A stretch of 64,000 bases of DNA from Leptospira sp. 96542. GTDB taxonomy: Bacteria > Spirochaetota > Leptospiria > Leptospirales > Leptospiraceae. The stretch covers positions 43,512-107,511 of the forward strand of contig JARJFC010000010.1 in NCBI GenBank assembly GCA_029310945.1, read 5' to 3'. Positions 1 through 10,364 of the stretch are shown in pieces (position 1 is the stretch's first letter; each line of letters begins with the position of its first letter). The notes under the pieces are model-generated. The model was given only the letters and a program-made list of their open reading frames with translations. It ran no database searches and was not told where the DNA came from. The translations under genes were made by a program, and so were the position numbers.

Positions 1-1
1 C

Positions 2-2257
2 ATCATGGCATTTGATGAAAAAGGGCAAGCCGCCACAAAAGAAGATAAAGTTCGGATTTGTAAAAGAGCGTATGATCTCCTTTTATCTAAATTAGACTTT
101 GATCCAACAGATATTATTTTTGATCCAAATATTTTGACAGTTGCCACAGGGATCGAAGAACATAATAATTATGCCGTCGATTTCATTGAAGCCACAAGAG
201 AAATCAAAAAAATCTGTCCAGGCGCCAAAGTATCTGGAGGTTTGAGTAATATCTCTTTTTCATTCCGCGGTAATAATCCTGTAAGGGAAGCGATGCACTC
301 CGCATTTTTATACCATGCAATACAAGCTGGAATGGATATGGCAATTGTGAATGCGGGAATGTTGGAAGTTTATGAGGAAATTCCTAAAGATTTTTTGGAA
401 CTCATTGAAGATGTTTTGCTCAACCGTAGGCCAGATGCCACAGAACGATTGATAGATGCTGCGGGTTCCTTTCAAGGTGAAACAAAAGTCCAAAAGAAAG
501 ATGACTTGTGGAGATCAGGTACTGTGGAAGAACGCCTCACCCACGCTCTTGTTAAAGGAATTGACGAGTTTGTAACTTCAGACACGGAAGAGGCAAGGAA
601 AAGTTTTGCCAAACCATTGGAAGTCATCGAGGGCCCACTTATGAATGGAATGAAAGTTGTGGGTGAGTTGTTTGGAGCAGGCAAAATGTTTTTACCCCAA
701 GTTGTCAAAAGTGCGAGGGTAATGAAAAAGGCCGTGGCTTATCTTTTGCCGTTTATGGAAGAAGAAAAGCGAAATCAAAAAGATGAATCTGCTCAGGCTA
801 AATTTTTGATTGCTACCGTTAAGGGTGATGTTCATGATATCGGCAAAAATATTGTGGGTGTGGTTCTTGCATGTAACAATTATGAGGTGATTGACCTCGG
901 CGTAATGGTTCCTTGCGAAAAAATTTTGGAAACTGCCAAAAAAGAAAACGTAAAAGCCATTGGATTATCTGGTTTGATTACACCTTCGCTCGATGAAATG
1001 GTTTATGTGGCAAAAGAAATGGAGCGCCAGGGGTTTAAAGTTCCTCTACTCATTGGTGGAGCCACAACCTCTCCTGCTCACACAGCAGTCAAAATCGCTG
1101 AACAATATTCAAATCCAGTCATTCATGTTTTGGATGCTTCTCGTGTGGTCAATGTGATGAACGGGGTATTGAACCCACAAACGTCTGCACAATATTCTGC
1201 TACGGTCAAAGAAGAACAAAGCCGAATTCGTGAGGAATTCTATTCCAGGGAAAGTGAACGGAATATTTTGACCATTGAAGATGCCATATCCAATAAATTC
1301 GCCACTAGCTGGAAAGACTATACTCCGCCAAAGCCAGGTTTTGTGGGAACTAAAGTCATTGACGATGTGAGTTTGGAAACACTAGTCCCTTTTATCGATT
1401 GGTCTCCTTTCTTTTTGGCTTGGGAATTGAAGGGGCGTTACCCTCAAATTTTAAAAGATCCAGTGATCGGCAAGGAAGCTACTAATTTGTACAATGATGC
1501 GCTCGTCATTCTGGATAAACTTGTAAAAAATCCAGATTTGAAACCGAGGGCAGTGGTGGGTATGTTCCCGGCTGTTTCCCATGGGGAGTCCATTGAAATT
1601 TTTTCAGACGATGCCAAAACAAACTCACTTGGCACTTATCCAATGTTACGCCAGCAAACAACAAAACTCGCCGGGCAACCTAACTTTAGTTTGGCTGATT
1701 TTATTGCTCCTGCGAACGAAAACAAACAAGATTATATGGGATTTTTTGCGGTTACCGCAGGGCACGGAATTGATGTTATTGCAAAGGAATACGAAAGTAA
1801 TCACGATGATTATAATTCGATCTTAGTAAAAGCTTTGGCGGACCGGTTCGCAGAAGCATTTGCAGAGTATATGCACTTTCGAATCAGAAAGGATCTAGGC
1901 ATTGTGGAAGATTTAACAAAGGAAGAATTGATCAGAGAAAAATACCAAGGCATAAGACCAGCTCCAGGGTATCCTGCATGCCCAGACCATACAGAAAAGA
2001 GAAAAATTTGGAAACTTTTGGATGTAGAGAAGAATGCTGGCATTCAACTGACTGAGTCTTGTGCAATGTGGCCTGCGAGTAGTGTGAGTGGATATTATTT
2101 TGTCCACCCAGAATCAAAATACTTTGCAATTGGAAAAATCAATGAAGACCAAGTATTGTTGTATGCCAAAAACAAAAATATGGAAGTGAGCGAAGTGGAA
2201 CGCTGGTTGTCTCCCATTTTGAATTACGATCCTGCTAAAAAGTTGAGTAAGGTTTAG
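2..2257 (+). CDS. metH: Cobalamin-dependent methionine synthase, C-terminal part (5' end outside window)
   Basis: This is the C-terminal 750 or so residues of vitamin B12-dependent methionine synthase, which transfers the methyl group of methyltetrahydrofolate to homocysteine. The frame is open to the left edge, so the first ATG at base 5 is internal and the homocysteine-binding module lies outside. Visible in order are the end of the pterin/folate domain, the helical cap, and the B12 domain with the DVHDIGKN motif (the cobalt-ligating His is about residue 277 of the visible part) plus SGLITPS and GGATTS. Last comes the C-terminal S-adenosylmethionine reactivation domain, with [15 protein letters not shown] and [16 protein letters not shown]. 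The reactivation domain indicates the full MetH type. The gene is followed after 29 bases by a small same-strand ORF. Confidence 0.97.
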   Translation: MMAFDEKGQAATKEDKVRICKRAYDLLLSKLDFDPTDIIFDPNILTVATGIEEHNNYAVDFIEATREIKKICPGAKVSGGLSNISFSFRGNNPVREAMHSAFLYHAIQAGMDMAIVNAGMLEVYEEIPKDFLELIEDVLLNRRPDATERLIDAAGSFQGETKVQKKDDLWRSGTVEERLTHALVKGIDEFVTSDTEEARKSFAKPLEVIEGPLMNGMKVVGELFGAGKMFLPQVVKSARVMKKAVAYLLPFMEEEKRNQKDESAQAKFLIATVKGDVHDIGKNIVGVVLACNNYEVIDLGVMVPCEKILETAKKENVKAIGLSGLITPSLDEMVYVAKEMERQGFKVPLLIGGATTSPAHTAVKIAEQYSNPVIHVLDASRVVNVMNGVLNPQTSAQYSATVKEEQSRIREEFYSRESERNILTIEDAISNKFATSWKDYTPPKPGFVGTKVIDDVSLETLVPFIDWSPFFLAWELKGRYPQILKDPVIGKEATNLYNDALVILDKLVKNPDLKPRAVVGMFPAVSHGESIEIFSDDAKTNSLGTYPMLRQQTTKLAGQPNFSLADFIAPANENKQDYMGFFAVTAGHGIDVIAKEYESNHDDYNSILVKALADRFAEAFAEYMHFRIRKDLGIVEDLTKEELIREKYQGIRPAPGYPACPDHTEKRKIWKLLDVEKNAGIQLTESCAMWPASSVSGYYFVHPESKYFAIGKINEDQVLLYAKNKNMEVSEVERWLSPILNYDPAKKLSKV

Positions 2258-2286
2258 GAAAAAAGACTGGGAAGTTAAGAATATAT

Positions 2287-2610
2287 ATGTCTGGAACTGA
2301 GGATTCTCATAACCATGGCTGGGTGCTAGTCGCCAAACAAAAAGTTGGCGATAATTTTTCTTTCCATCCAAAACTATCGGAATGGTTTTTAAATTTAACT
2401 TCCATTCCGAAAGATAAAGAGCTAGAAATTTTTGAAGTGAGTTGTGGAGATTCTTCCTGTCCTACAGAAGAAACTCTTTTTGTTTGGGAAGAAGGTGGTG
2501 TTTCACAAAATCAAGCCGTTTCCAAAAATCAATTTCGGATTTCACGTAAAAAAGAAAACATCTCAAAAATGGATGTAGATCTATCTTGGAAACGATTTAC
2601 AAATAAATAG
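2287..2610 (+). CDS. Hypothetical protein, 107 aa
   Basis: I do not recognise this small acidic/neutral protein. It starts 29 bases after metH and its stop is immediately followed by the ATG of the transporter at 2611, so the three probably form one transcript. It has no signal peptide, membrane segment or cysteine motif beyond one CGDSSCP stretch near residue 55, which could be a metal- or redox-active pair but proves nothing. Composition and codon use resemble the neighbours, and the tight packing supports a real gene. Function unknown. Confidence 0.7.
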   Translation: MSGTEDSHNHGWVLVAKQKVGDNFSFHPKLSEWFLNLTSIPKDKELEIFEVSCGDSSCPTEETLFVWEEGGVSQNQAVSKNQFRISRKKENISKMDVDLSWKRFTNK

Positions 2611-3588
2611 ATGAAATTGAAAATAGATCCTTTTGTTCTTGGACTTTTATTTTCTATATGCATTGCCTACCTGTTTCCAAGTTTTGGTGTTATACCAGAG
2701 TTAGATATTGTTGTAAGCATAGGTGTATCCGTAATTTTCTTTTTTTATGGGATCAAATTAAAAACCGAACAATTGTTCGCAGATTTAAAGAATTGGAAGC
2801 TCCATAGCATCATCCAAATTTCCACATTCTTAGTTTTTCCGTTCATTGTTATTCTATTTTTTCCGTTTTTGTCTACGGAAAGATCCAAACTTTTTTGGCT
2901 TTCTTTTTTATTTTTGGCATCGCTGCCCTCCACGGTTTCTTCGTCTGTTATCATGGTTTCCATTGCAAAAGGAAATTTAACGGGCGCTATATTTAATTCA
3001 ACAATTTCTGGTATCTTAGGTATTGTCATCACTCCCATTTGGATGGGTTTTTTTTTGACAAAATCTACCTCTGAGTTTCAGCTCACTGAAATATATTTCA
3101 AACTTGTTTTGGAAATTCTATTACCGATTTGTTTAGGTTTATTCATCCAAATTTATTTTAGTAAATTTTTTAAAAACAAAAAGAGTCGAGTTTCTTTTTT
3201 TGATAAATTTATCATTTTACTTATAGTGTATAAAAGTTTTGCAGAGTCCTTTGCAAAAAATGTTTTTTCAGAGATTCACTTGTTTGATGTTATACTACTA
3301 ATTTTCTGTACAACAATTTTATTTTTTATCATGTATTATCTAATTGGGTTTGTGTGTAAACTTTACAAATTCAATTTGGAAGACCAAATTACGGCACAAT
3401 TTTGCGGAACAAAAAAATCTCTCGTCCACGGAACTGTATTTTCCAAAATACTTTTTTCGAGTGCTTTCCCACTCGGCATCATTTTATTACCGTTGATGTT
3501 ATTCCATGCAATCCAAATTTTTATAATTAGTATCATCGCGTCTAATTTGGCAAAACGTCAGAGCACAATCATCATAGACGAATCTTAA
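2611..3588 (+). CDS. SBF-like / bile acid:sodium symporter-like membrane protein
   Basis: A 325-residue polytopic inner-membrane protein with about ten hydrophobic segments. The N-terminal pattern (a helix, then FYGIKLKTEQL) and the central ASLPSTVSSSVIMVSIAKGN resemble the SBF-like family (YfeH type) within the bile acid:sodium symporter superfamily; GTKKSLVHGT near residue 270 matches the second crossing-helix region. Members move organic anions or other small solutes with sodium, but the substrate here is unknown. It follows directly on the hypothetical gene at 2287, suggesting translational coupling. It is the first of three transporters of this superfamily in the window (see 14481 and 55124). 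Family call is good, substrate is not inferable. Confidence 0.82.
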   Translation: MKLKIDPFVLGLLFSICIAYLFPSFGVIPELDIVVSIGVSVIFFFYGIKLKTEQLFADLKNWKLHSIIQISTFLVFPFIVILFFPFLSTERSKLFWLSFLFLASLPSTVSSSVIMVSIAKGNLTGAIFNSTISGILGIVITPIWMGFFLTKSTSEFQLTEIYFKLVLEILLPICLGLFIQIYFSKFFKNKKSRVSFFDKFIILLIVYKSFAESFAKNVFSEIHLFDVILLIFCTTILFFIMYYLIGFVCKLYKFNLEDQITAQFCGTKKSLVHGTVFSKILFSSAFPLGIILLPLMLFHAIQIFIISIIASNLAKRQSTIIIDES

Positions 3589-3846
3589 TACTGAGATTCG
3601 AAAAATTTGTCTAGCCATTCACGTTTGATCACAGATGGAAGAGTCAGTATCTGTGATTGCATATGAATTCGATTCCCCTGTTCAAATTGTACACAAATTT
3701 TTAATGATTTTCTTGTAAGGATCTTTAATAACGGATTTACAGTTTTTTGTCTCCAACTAGTGTTAGTACTGATTTGTTTTGGAAATTTATTATTGATTTT
3801 GAAATCAACAATATTAGAATGTCGAAAATTCAAATTTAGAGGATTT
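3585..3846 (-). pseudogene. Possible remnant of a small reverse-strand gene
   Basis: The 258 bases between the SBF-like transporter and the TerB-like gene carry no forward gene. On the reverse strand they hold an open frame ending at 3585 whose last 50 residues look protein-like (VQFEQGNRIHMQSQ, then a Leu/Val/Trp-rich tail). The frame runs back into the TerB gene without a convincing start, so a complete gene is unlikely. It may be a decayed fragment or chance. Confidence 0.2.
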
Positions 3847-4158
3847 ATGGATAACGAATTATTAACAAACTTTTGCATTGCTGCGATGGGTGTGGATGGG
3901 GACATCACAGACGAAGAGATCGATCGAATTGTAGAGGTACTCGATGAGTTTGGCATTTCGGAGGATGAAATTAGTGATGCTGTTGATGAAATAGAGAATT
4001 TTGATATAGACCAAGCTTTGGACGACTTTACAGAAATGACAAAGGCAGACCAAAAGAAACTTGTTCAAACGATGAAAAAGATTCTAACTTCTGATGGTAT
4101 GACCAAAAAAGAGGGGGACCTTATTAAAAACCTTCAGAAAATTGCGGACGCCAGCTAA
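3847..4158 (+). CDS. TerB-like small acidic protein
   Basis: A 103-residue cytoplasmic protein of strongly acidic helices. AAMGVDGDITDEEIDRI near the N-terminus and LTSDGMTKKEGDLIKNL near the C-terminus are the two related helical halves typical of the TerB/tellurite-resistance-like fold, which binds divalent metal in its better-studied members. I chose the ATG at 3847 because it has an AGAGG ribosome-binding site just upstream and begins at the domain start; the longer frame from 3760 adds an unrelated hydrophobic stretch. No ter operon partners are present, so a tellurite role is not implied. It is followed 23 bases later by the methyltransferase. Confidence 0.75.
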   Translation: MDNELLTNFCIAAMGVDGDITDEEIDRIVEVLDEFGISEDEISDAVDEIENFDIDQALDDFTEMTKADQKKLVQTMKKILTSDGMTKKEGDLIKNLQKIADAS

Positions 4159-4181
4159 GAAAGACAATATAAATTTGGTCT

Positions 4182-4817
4182 ATGGATCATGATTTTTGGC
4201 ACCAACGGTGGGAAAAAAATGAAATTGCTTTTCACGAAAAGAAGGCAAACCCACTTTTGGTCGAATACTTCGACAAATTACAGTTAAAAGAAGGATCTCG
4301 CGTCTTTTTGCCTCTTTGCGGTAAAACTTTGGACATCCATTGGTTATTGTCACTCGGTTTTAGGGTTGCGGGTGTTGAACTGAGTGAAATTGCCATTAAA
4401 CAATTGTTTAGTGAACTCGGGATGGAGCCTAATATTTCTAAAATAGGATCCTTAAAACATTACCAGGCAGAGGGGATTGATATCTTTGTTGGAGATTTTT
4501 TCCAATTGGATTTCCAAATTTTAGGCTTTGTCGATGCAGTTTATGACCGTGCGGCTCTTGTTGCGTTGCCTCAAAATCTACGGGTTCAATACACAAAACA
4601 TTTGAGGGAAATCACAAACAGTGCAAAACAACTCTTGGTTTGTTTTGAATATGAACAAAGTCAGATGGATGGGCCACCTTTCTCCATCTTAGAGAACGAA
4701 GTCAACGACCATTATGGTAAACATTACCAAATGAAAATTCTTGACTGTAAAAAATTAGAAGGGGGGTTGAAAGGCAAACTGAAGGCTGATGAAAAAGTTT
4801 GGCTTTTGTTACCCTAA
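4182..4817 (+). CDS. tpm: Thiopurine S-methyltransferase family protein
   Basis: A 211-residue class I SAM-dependent methyltransferase. It opens with the TPMT signature FWHQRWEKNEIAFHE, followed by VFLPLCGKTLDIHWLLSLG (SAM-binding loop), VAGVELSEIA, and DAVYDRAALVALP near residue 125. Bacterial TPMTs methylate thiopurines, selenium or tellurium compounds; which applies here cannot be told from sequence, though the TerB-like neighbour makes a metalloid link tempting but unproven. Length matches the family (about 215). Its stop overlaps the stop of the convergent gene at 4814 by four bases. Confidence 0.9.
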   Translation: MDHDFWHQRWEKNEIAFHEKKANPLLVEYFDKLQLKEGSRVFLPLCGKTLDIHWLLSLGFRVAGVELSEIAIKQLFSELGMEPNISKIGSLKHYQAEGIDIFVGDFFQLDFQILGFVDAVYDRAALVALPQNLRVQYTKHLREITNSAKQLLVCFEYEQSQMDGPPFSILENEVNDHYGKHYQMKILDCKKLEGGLKGKLKADEKVWLLLP

Positions 4818-5635
4818 TTCGAAGATTGAGTGACAGGGATTAAATATTTTAAACCCAAATTGGTTTGGATTTCGGGAGTCCAGAGGTCATCCAAAGTTTT
4901 GTTAGCTTCCCGTGCATTGATAGGAACTCGCACCATACCTTCAACGGATAGATTACTATTGGAAATACTAATGCCTGGTGTAACATAAATTTGGCGACCT
5001 ATAAAACCTGATTTGGAAGGTTCTTGAAGTCGCATAGCAGAACCAAAACGGTTATTATAAGGATCGGAATCAAACCTGTGCAATTCCGAAAGTTGCAAAA
5101 AAAGTTCCCAACGTGAGTTTTTGATAAATGAAAATAAATTTCGGTTGAGGCGGTATTTCATTCGAATTTTTGATTCCGCCACATCCACATAACTGAGTGA
5201 TGCTTGGTCAAGCGACATTCCGAAACTGAGCCCCATATCAAACGAAAAACCCCTACGGTAAAATACATAGGCAACATTTGGTTGGTAAGAGAGTAGCGCA
5301 GCTCCTGGTTTGTCTGGCCTAAAATCTGCCCGTCCTTCAGGGTTTCGGAACGGAGTCAGGGTCGTAAATGGGATGACAGGCGAAAAAACTTGCAAACCTT
5401 CGATGGGGTCATAGGTTTTTTTGAACGAATTTGTAGGATACCCTAATTCCAGTTCGGCGGGGAAGCGAAAAGGGATTGAAATCGCTAAACCTCCGTTATT
5501 TGAGGTTTCTACCTGGAAAAGGCTATTTTTGGGATCAGAAAAAGAGTAACTGGAAAAAAATGGTAAACCCTGTGGAAATACGGAAATGGATGCCACTGTG
5601 CAAAGTAAAAAAGGAATGAGACTGCGGATGACCAT
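4814..5635 (-). CDS. Exported hypothetical protein, probable outer-membrane beta-barrel
   Basis: A 273-residue protein with a clear N-terminal signal peptide (MVIRSLIPFLLCTVASIS, then a break near FPQG). The mature part has alternating hydrophobic/polar strands rich in Tyr, Phe, Asn and Arg, such as FYRRGFSFDMGLSFGMSL, which suggests a small outer-membrane barrel or a periplasmic beta-rich protein. I see no catalytic motif and do not recognise the family. It is transcribed against tpm and divergently from the phosphofructokinase, with about 80 bases between the two starts. The final residues are not an aromatic barrel signature, so the barrel assignment is inference. Confidence 0.72.
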   Translation of the reverse strand: MVIRSLIPFLLCTVASISVFPQGLPFFSSYSFSDPKNSLFQVETSNNGGLAISIPFRFPAELELGYPTNSFKKTYDPIEGLQVFSPVIPFTTLTPFRNPEGRADFRPDKPGAALLSYQPNVAYVFYRRGFSFDMGLSFGMSLDQASLSYVDVAESKIRMKYRLNRNLFSFIKNSRWELFLQLSELHRFDSDPYNNRFGSAMRLQEPSKSGFIGRQIYVTPGISISNSNLSVEGMVRVPINAREANKTLDDLWTPEIQTNLGLKYLIPVTQSSN

Positions 5636-5717
5636 CTATTTGTATTTATCCTCAAAATCCTAATTTTGGCAATGAAATTTGCTTTTCAGGTCTTCTTTTT
5701 TTGATAGGGTTCGATCA

Positions 5718-7037
5718 ATGAATCAAAATGATACCAAAGTTGAACAATTTGGACCTTCCACAATTCCAAACCCCGCAGGTTACGATTATTGGACAGATGA
5801 CACTTCTGTTGTGCTCTTCCAAACAATTTTTTCGGGTGCGGAAGATGCAATCCAGACAGTCAAAACCAACCCTGTATTTTTTGAACAAGCTGGTCCCCGC
5901 GAAAAAATATATTTTAAGCCAGAAGAAGTCACAGCAGGCATTGTCACTTGTGGCGGTCTCTGTCCTGGCATCAATGATGTCATTCGTGCTCTCGTTATGG
6001 AATTACATTATCGTTACAAAGTTCCCCGTATCCTTGGATTTCCTTTTGGTTATGAGGGACTCGTTAAAAAATATGGGCATCGTCCTGTCGAACTTACACC
6101 CGATAAGGTAGCACATATCATGAATTTTGGAGGTTCCATCCTTGGATCTTCTCGCGGAAACCAATCTATAAGCGATATGGTGGACACTCTGTTTTTATAC
6201 GGAGTCAAAATGTTATTTTGCATTGGGGGAGATGGAACCCTTCGGGGAGCCCAAGCCATCCAAGAGGAAGTGAAAAAACGAAAGGAAGATATCTCCATTG
6301 TGGGCATTCCCAAAACCATCGATAACGATATCAATTATGTACAAAAAACTTTTGGATTTTCAACTGCGTTTAGTAAGGCGGTGGAAGCTGTCAATTGTGC
6401 ACATGAAGAAGCGAAAGGTGCACCCAATGGTTTAGGTCTTGTAAAACTCATGGGACGCCATTCTGGTTTCATTGCTGTCAATTCGGCACTCGCTTCCAAA
6501 AATGTAAATTTTGTACTCATCCCTGAGTCGGATTTCGATTTGGAAGGTGAGGGTGGATTTTTGGAAACCCTAAAAGATCGTATCAAACGGAGGGGGCATG
6601 CCGTTGTCATTCTGGCGGAAGGGGCGGGACAAAAGTATTTTGAAGATAAAGGTGAGAAGGATCGTTCTGGTAATAAAAAATTAGCTGATATTGGGATATT
6701 TATGAAAGACCAAATCACCGAGTTTTTCAAAAAAGAAAACCTGCCATTGAATCTAAAGTACATCGATCCAAGTTACATCATTCGTTCTGTTCCAGCCAAT
6801 GCGGAAGATTCTGTTTTTTGCGGGTTTCTGGCACAAAACGCAGTACATGCGGCCTTTGCAGGTCGAACGGGCTGTGTGGTGGGAATTTGGAATAATGTCT
6901 TCACCGTTATGCCCATATCCCTTGCCATTGCAGAGAGAAAGGTATTACGTCCTGAAAGGAGCACGTTGTGGCGAGCCCTTTTGGCATCCACAGGGCAACC
7001 TAATTCAATGAAGGCGAAAGAGACCCCATCCAACTAA
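5718..7037 (+). CDS. pfk: 6-phosphofructokinase (PfkA/PFP superfamily, long form)
   Basis: Phosphorylates fructose 6-phosphate in glycolysis. The 439-residue protein has [15 protein letters not shown] (phosphate-binding loop), [26 protein letters not shown] (catalytic Asp), MGRHSGFIA and a C-terminal [12 protein letters not shown] region. It belongs to the long (about 440 aa) clade that includes trypanosomal ATP enzymes and spirochaete/plant-like PFKs. The second Gly of GGDGT favours ATP over pyrophosphate as donor, while Lys in PKTID is the PPi-type residue; the combination occurs in the ATP-using long clade. I prefer the ATG at 5718 over a TTG at 5679 because homologous sequence begins after it. 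Confidence 0.93.
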   Translation: MNQNDTKVEQFGPSTIPNPAGYDYWTDDTSVVLFQTIFSGAEDAIQTVKTNPVFFEQAGPREKIYFKPEEVTAGIVTCGGLCPGINDVIRALVMELHYRYKVPRILGFPFGYEGLVKKYGHRPVELTPDKVAHIMNFGGSILGSSRGNQSISDMVDTLFLYGVKMLFCIGGDGTLRGAQAIQEEVKKRKEDISIVGIPKTIDNDINYVQKTFGFSTAFSKAVEAVNCAHEEAKGAPNGLGLVKLMGRHSGFIAVNSALASKNVNFVLIPESDFDLEGEGGFLETLKDRIKRRGHAVVILAEGAGQKYFEDKGEKDRSGNKKLADIGIFMKDQITEFFKKENLPLNLKYIDPSYIIRSVPANAEDSVFCGFLAQNAVHAAFAGRTGCVVGIWNNVFTVMPISLAIAERKVLRPERSTLWRALLASTGQPNSMKAKETPSN

Positions 7038-7079
7038 GCCTAGTTTAACTCTGATTCCCTTAAATTCCTTCCCGTTGTT

Positions 7080-7121
7080 CGGTAGAGGCACTCCCATTAT
7101 ACCGAACTGGATCCTCTACCG
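7080..7121. terminator. Inverted repeat between convergent genes, possible bidirectional terminator
   Basis: CGGTAGAGG at 7080-7088 and CCTCTACCG at 7113-7121 are perfect 9-base complements around a 24-base loop, lying between the end of pfk and the stop of the reverse gene at 7116 (the right arm contains that stop codon). There is a T run just to the right on the plus strand, but after a gap, and the loop is long, so termination is plausible rather than certain. Confidence 0.45.
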
Positions 7122-7706
7122 GTTCTCCACCTTTTTTTGGAACTTGAGGATATTGTCTCTGATTTCTTCTTCTTTTTGGTTCAATTCTTCCAAAAATTCA
7201 GAATCTAAAATCATTTCAGGTTTTTTAATGAATTTAGATTCATCGTAATGATCGATTTCATATAACAAATCTTCGATGTTGGATTCTACTTTCACCAAAT
7301 TTTGAATTGATTCTACTAGTTTTTTATTCACAAAAAGGATTTCTTTGAACCGGAGGATGTAGTGTTGGAAACGGTTTTCGCGGATCATGGCTTGCCTCTG
7401 CATCTCGCGAACAACTTCTCGTTCTTTCAAAACTTCTTTTTTTTCGAGGAGGATTTGATTCTTAAAACTGTTGATCAGGTTTTCAGTTTCTAATTTATAA
7501 TGTTCGAAATTTGTATTGTGAGATCTTGTGATCTCTTCGATCTTTTTTTTGAATTCTTTTTCTTTGAGTTTGTCTTGTTCTTTTCGGAGTTTGTCCGATG
7601 TGAGGAGGGCGTTTTTCACCCTTGTCTCAATGACAGAATCAATCATTGATTTATGGAGTTTATCCAATCGCAATGCCACTGCCATGGAATAGAGAATTTT
7701 ATTCAT
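7116..7706 (-). CDS. Coiled-coil hypothetical protein, 196 aa
   Basis: An almost wholly helical protein rich in Lys, Glu and Leu; heptads run from about residue 35 to 185, for example KLRKEQDKLKEKEFKKKIEE. It lacks a signal peptide or membrane span and is probably cytoplasmic. It is the last gene of a reverse-strand operon argB - GAF phosphatase - this gene, with gaps of 7 and 12 bases, so it may act with the phosphatase as a partner or scaffold. That role is inferred from position only. I do not recognise the family. Confidence 0.78.
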   Translation of the reverse strand: MNKILYSMAVALRLDKLHKSMIDSVIETRVKNALLTSDKLRKEQDKLKEKEFKKKIEEITRSHNTNFEHYKLETENLINSFKNQILLEKKEVLKEREVVREMQRQAMIRENRFQHYILRFKEILFVNKKLVESIQNLVKVESNIEDLLYEIDHYDESKFIKKPEMILDSEFLEELNQKEEEIRDNILKFQKKVENR

Positions 7707-7718
7707 CTTTTCCCCCTT

Positions 7719-9464
7719 TTAGTTTAGACGGATGATGAACATGGTTATGTCATCGTGTGGCTCTGCATCTCCAATAAATTCGCCTACTTTTTGCAAAATT
7801 GCCTGTCTGATCACTTCTGGTGGATCGTTTATATGTGATAACACCACAGATTCCAACCTTTCTTCCGAAAACAATTCTTCGCGTACATTCATTGCTTCCG
7901 TAACACCATCAGTATAAAGCACAAGTAAATCCCCGGGTTGGTAACTGATAGTGCTTTCCGAAAATTCACAAGTGCCAATGCCCATGGGTTGGCCTTTGCC
8001 CGATAGGTGTTGGATCTTATGGTGTTTTTTGCGGTAGATGATTTGCATATTATGACCCGCAGATGAATACGTGATTTCTTTTTTGGCCATATTGATTCGC
8101 ACGAGCATCGCAGTCACAAACATGAGGAACCCAGATTTGTCTTGGATGATTTCATTGGCACGGTAAAGTGCTTCTTTTGTGGATGTAGTTTTTGAAACTT
8201 CTTGTTGTAATACGGTTTTGGAAAGTTCCATAAACAAAGCAGCAGGAGTTCCTTTGCCCGAAACATCGGCTATGATCACACTCACTTCATCCTTTCCATG
8301 AACCACCATATCATAGAAATCGCCACCGATTTCACGAGAAGCTTGGTAGTAGGTATCAAACTCGAGGAGTGAATACTGTTTTGGTATGACGGGGAGAGAA
8401 TGTTTTTGGATCATCGCTGCCACTTGCATGTCGCGGTCGATGTTTTTCAAACGTTCACTTTGTATTTTTACCTGCAAAGCAGTGTATGCCTCGCCAACTT
8501 GGTTGGATAAGGTTCGTAAAATTTTGATGTCCATTTCATCAAAACGAATGCGAGAGGTTTTGTCTGATACAATGAGAGATCCAAGCCACACCTTATTTTT
8601 TAAAATAGGCAAAAGGATCATACTGTGCTGGAAAAGCCCTTTTTGTGTTAGGATGATACCTTGCGGAGAACTTGCGGTTATGATTTTATAACCCTTAAAC
8701 ATCCAATCTGTTTTGTCGGCGAAGAGTACAGATTGTACGTCTTCGTCGTGGAATTGGTCTGGAAATCCTTTGGATTTAGAACGAGGAAGGCCTTTTTTCT
8801 CAATGGTATCAAAATTCAAAGATACCCTATCTACTTGTAAAACTTCGGATATAGTTTTGACAGCCAAATCCATAAACTCTTCTGAATTTTGAATATTGGC
8901 TAGAGCCTGTGAAATTTGGTACAAACAATTGAGTTCGTTTGCTCTTAAATTTAAGTTGTCGATGAGGAGTCTATTTTTAACGGCAATGGCCGCAAGATTG
9001 GATAGGTATTTTAAAATTTTAATGTCTGTGCTATTAAAGTCCCTTCCATCCAAAGAATTGACGGCTTCGAGAACTCCCTGTACTTCGCCTTGAGTGATCA
9101 TGGGGACACAAATTAAATTGCGGGTCACATAACCTACAGTTTGATCGATGTCTTTGAAAATCCGAGTGTCGTTTGCGGCGTCGTTTACAATTTCTGGTTT
9201 TAGGGTTTCCAAAACCATACCTGCAATCCCTTTCCCTCTAGGGACAGTTAGGTGAGCAAGAGATTCTTCTTTTAACCCGCTTGTGGTATTAAATACCAAA
9301 ACATCCTGCTCTTTATCGTACAAAAGAAGGGAGGATCCTTCCGTATCCAATACATCCCTTGTGATACCCATAATTTCACTAAGGAGAGTGTCGAGGTCTT
9401 CGTGTGAATTGATACGGCTCGTGATGTCGGAGATAAGACTGAGTGTGAGTAATTTAGTCGGCAT
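7719..9464 (-). CDS. Tandem GAF sensor with PP2C/SpoIIE-type serine phosphatase domain
   Basis: A 581-residue soluble signalling protein. Residues about 15-165 form one GAF domain (SSLLLYDKEQDVLVF, GKGIAGMVLETLKPEIV), about 180-335 a second one, and about 375-580 an RsbU/SpoIIE-like PPM phosphatase with GGDFYDMVV, IIADVSGKGTPAALFM, SSAGHNMQI, VLYTDGVTEAMN and DDITMFII. The acidic metal ligands of the PPM fold are all present. Such enzymes dephosphorylate anti-sigma-factor antagonists in partner-switching pathways, with GAF domains sensing small ligands. No anti-sigma kinase or STAS protein is adjacent. It sits 7 bases downstream of argB and is one of three SpoIIE-type phosphatases in the window. 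Confidence 0.92.
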   Translation of the reverse strand: MPTKLLTLSLISDITSRINSHEDLDTLLSEIMGITRDVLDTEGSSLLLYDKEQDVLVFNTTSGLKEESLAHLTVPRGKGIAGMVLETLKPEIVNDAANDTRIFKDIDQTVGYVTRNLICVPMITQGEVQGVLEAVNSLDGRDFNSTDIKILKYLSNLAAIAVKNRLLIDNLNLRANELNCLYQISQALANIQNSEEFMDLAVKTISEVLQVDRVSLNFDTIEKKGLPRSKSKGFPDQFHDEDVQSVLFADKTDWMFKGYKIITASSPQGIILTQKGLFQHSMILLPILKNKVWLGSLIVSDKTSRIRFDEMDIKILRTLSNQVGEAYTALQVKIQSERLKNIDRDMQVAAMIQKHSLPVIPKQYSLLEFDTYYQASREIGGDFYDMVVHGKDEVSVIIADVSGKGTPAALFMELSKTVLQQEVSKTTSTKEALYRANEIIQDKSGFLMFVTAMLVRINMAKKEITYSSAGHNMQIIYRKKHHKIQHLSGKGQPMGIGTCEFSESTISYQPGDLLVLYTDGVTEAMNVREELFSEERLESVVLSHINDPPEVIRQAILQKVGEFIGDAEPHDDITMFIIRLN

Positions 9465-9471
9465 TTCGAAT

Positions 9472-10350
9472 CTATCCTTGTTCGATCAAACTTCCAATCC
9501 CTTGGTTTGTTAAAATTTCAATGAGAACGGAATGGGGGACTCGTCCATCAATGATATGGGCTCGTTTGACCCCAGAATCGATTGCACCCAAACAACACTC
9601 TACTTTTGGTATCATGCCACCAGAGATCTGTCCAGTTTTAATATAGTTTCGAATTTCGGCTTTTTTGAGTCCTGTTGCCAGTTTATCATCAATGAGAATG
9701 CCTGGTGTGTCTGTGAGGAGGATGAGTTTGTCTGCATGCAATGCCTTTGCAATGGCACCGGCCATGGTATCTGCATTGATGTTTAAGGTTTGGCCTTCTT
9801 TCGAAACGGCCACTGGGGATATGATGGGGATAAACCCTTCCTTTTGCAAAGTGTAAAGGATGTTTGGATCCACTTCCGTAATCTCACCCACAAGCCCAAG
9901 GTCAATTTTTTGTTTGGATCCGTCTTCTGTTTCCACTTCCATGAGGTATGTTTCGGCAAAGGCGAGCCCACCGTCTTTACCCGAAAGACCCACTGGTTTT
10001 CCGCCCTTTTCTTGGATGAGGGATACAATCTCTTTATTGACCTTACCTGTGAGAACCATCTCCACAACTTCCATAGTGGCTTTGTCTGTGACCCGGTGTC
10101 CTCGGATGAATTGGGTGTTCAGACCCAATGATTTGATGAGGGAGTTGATCTCAGGCCCGCCACCATGCACCACAACGGGATTGATGCCTAAATATTTGAG
10201 CAGTACAATGTCTTCGGCAAAGGAGGCCTTGAGATCCTCTTCCACCATGGCCGCACCACCGTATTTGATCACAATGGTTTTGCCAGAATACTTAATTAAG
10301 TAAGGCAGGGCTTCTAAGATATGATTGATTTTTTCTAATTGGTGGGTCAT
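9472..10350 (-). CDS. argB: Acetylglutamate kinase
   Basis: Phosphorylates N-acetylglutamate in the second step of arginine synthesis. The 292-residue amino-acid-kinase fold shows VIKYGGAAM near the N-terminus, [19 protein letters not shown] and [10 protein letters not shown]. The N-terminal helix ([18 protein letters not shown]) is of the type that, in hexameric ArgB enzymes, mediates arginine feedback inhibition. I chose the ATG at 10350 because AGGA stands five bases before it; an in-frame ATG at 10362 overlaps that ribosome-binding site. It heads the operon with the GAF phosphatase. The start is only 14 bases from the divergent start at 10365. Confidence 0.95.
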   Translation of the reverse strand: MTHQLEKINHILEALPYLIKYSGKTIVIKYGGAAMVEEDLKASFAEDIVLLKYLGINPVVVHGGGPEINSLIKSLGLNTQFIRGHRVTDKATMEVVEMVLTGKVNKEIVSLIQEKGGKPVGLSGKDGGLAFAETYLMEVETEDGSKQKIDLGLVGEITEVDPNILYTLQKEGFIPIISPVAVSKEGQTLNINADTMAGAIAKALHADKLILLTDTPGILIDDKLATGLKKAEIRNYIKTGQISGGMIPKVECCLGAIDSGVKRAHIIDGRVPHSVLIEILTNQGIGSLIEQG

Positions 10351-10364
10351 AAAAGTCCTCATTT

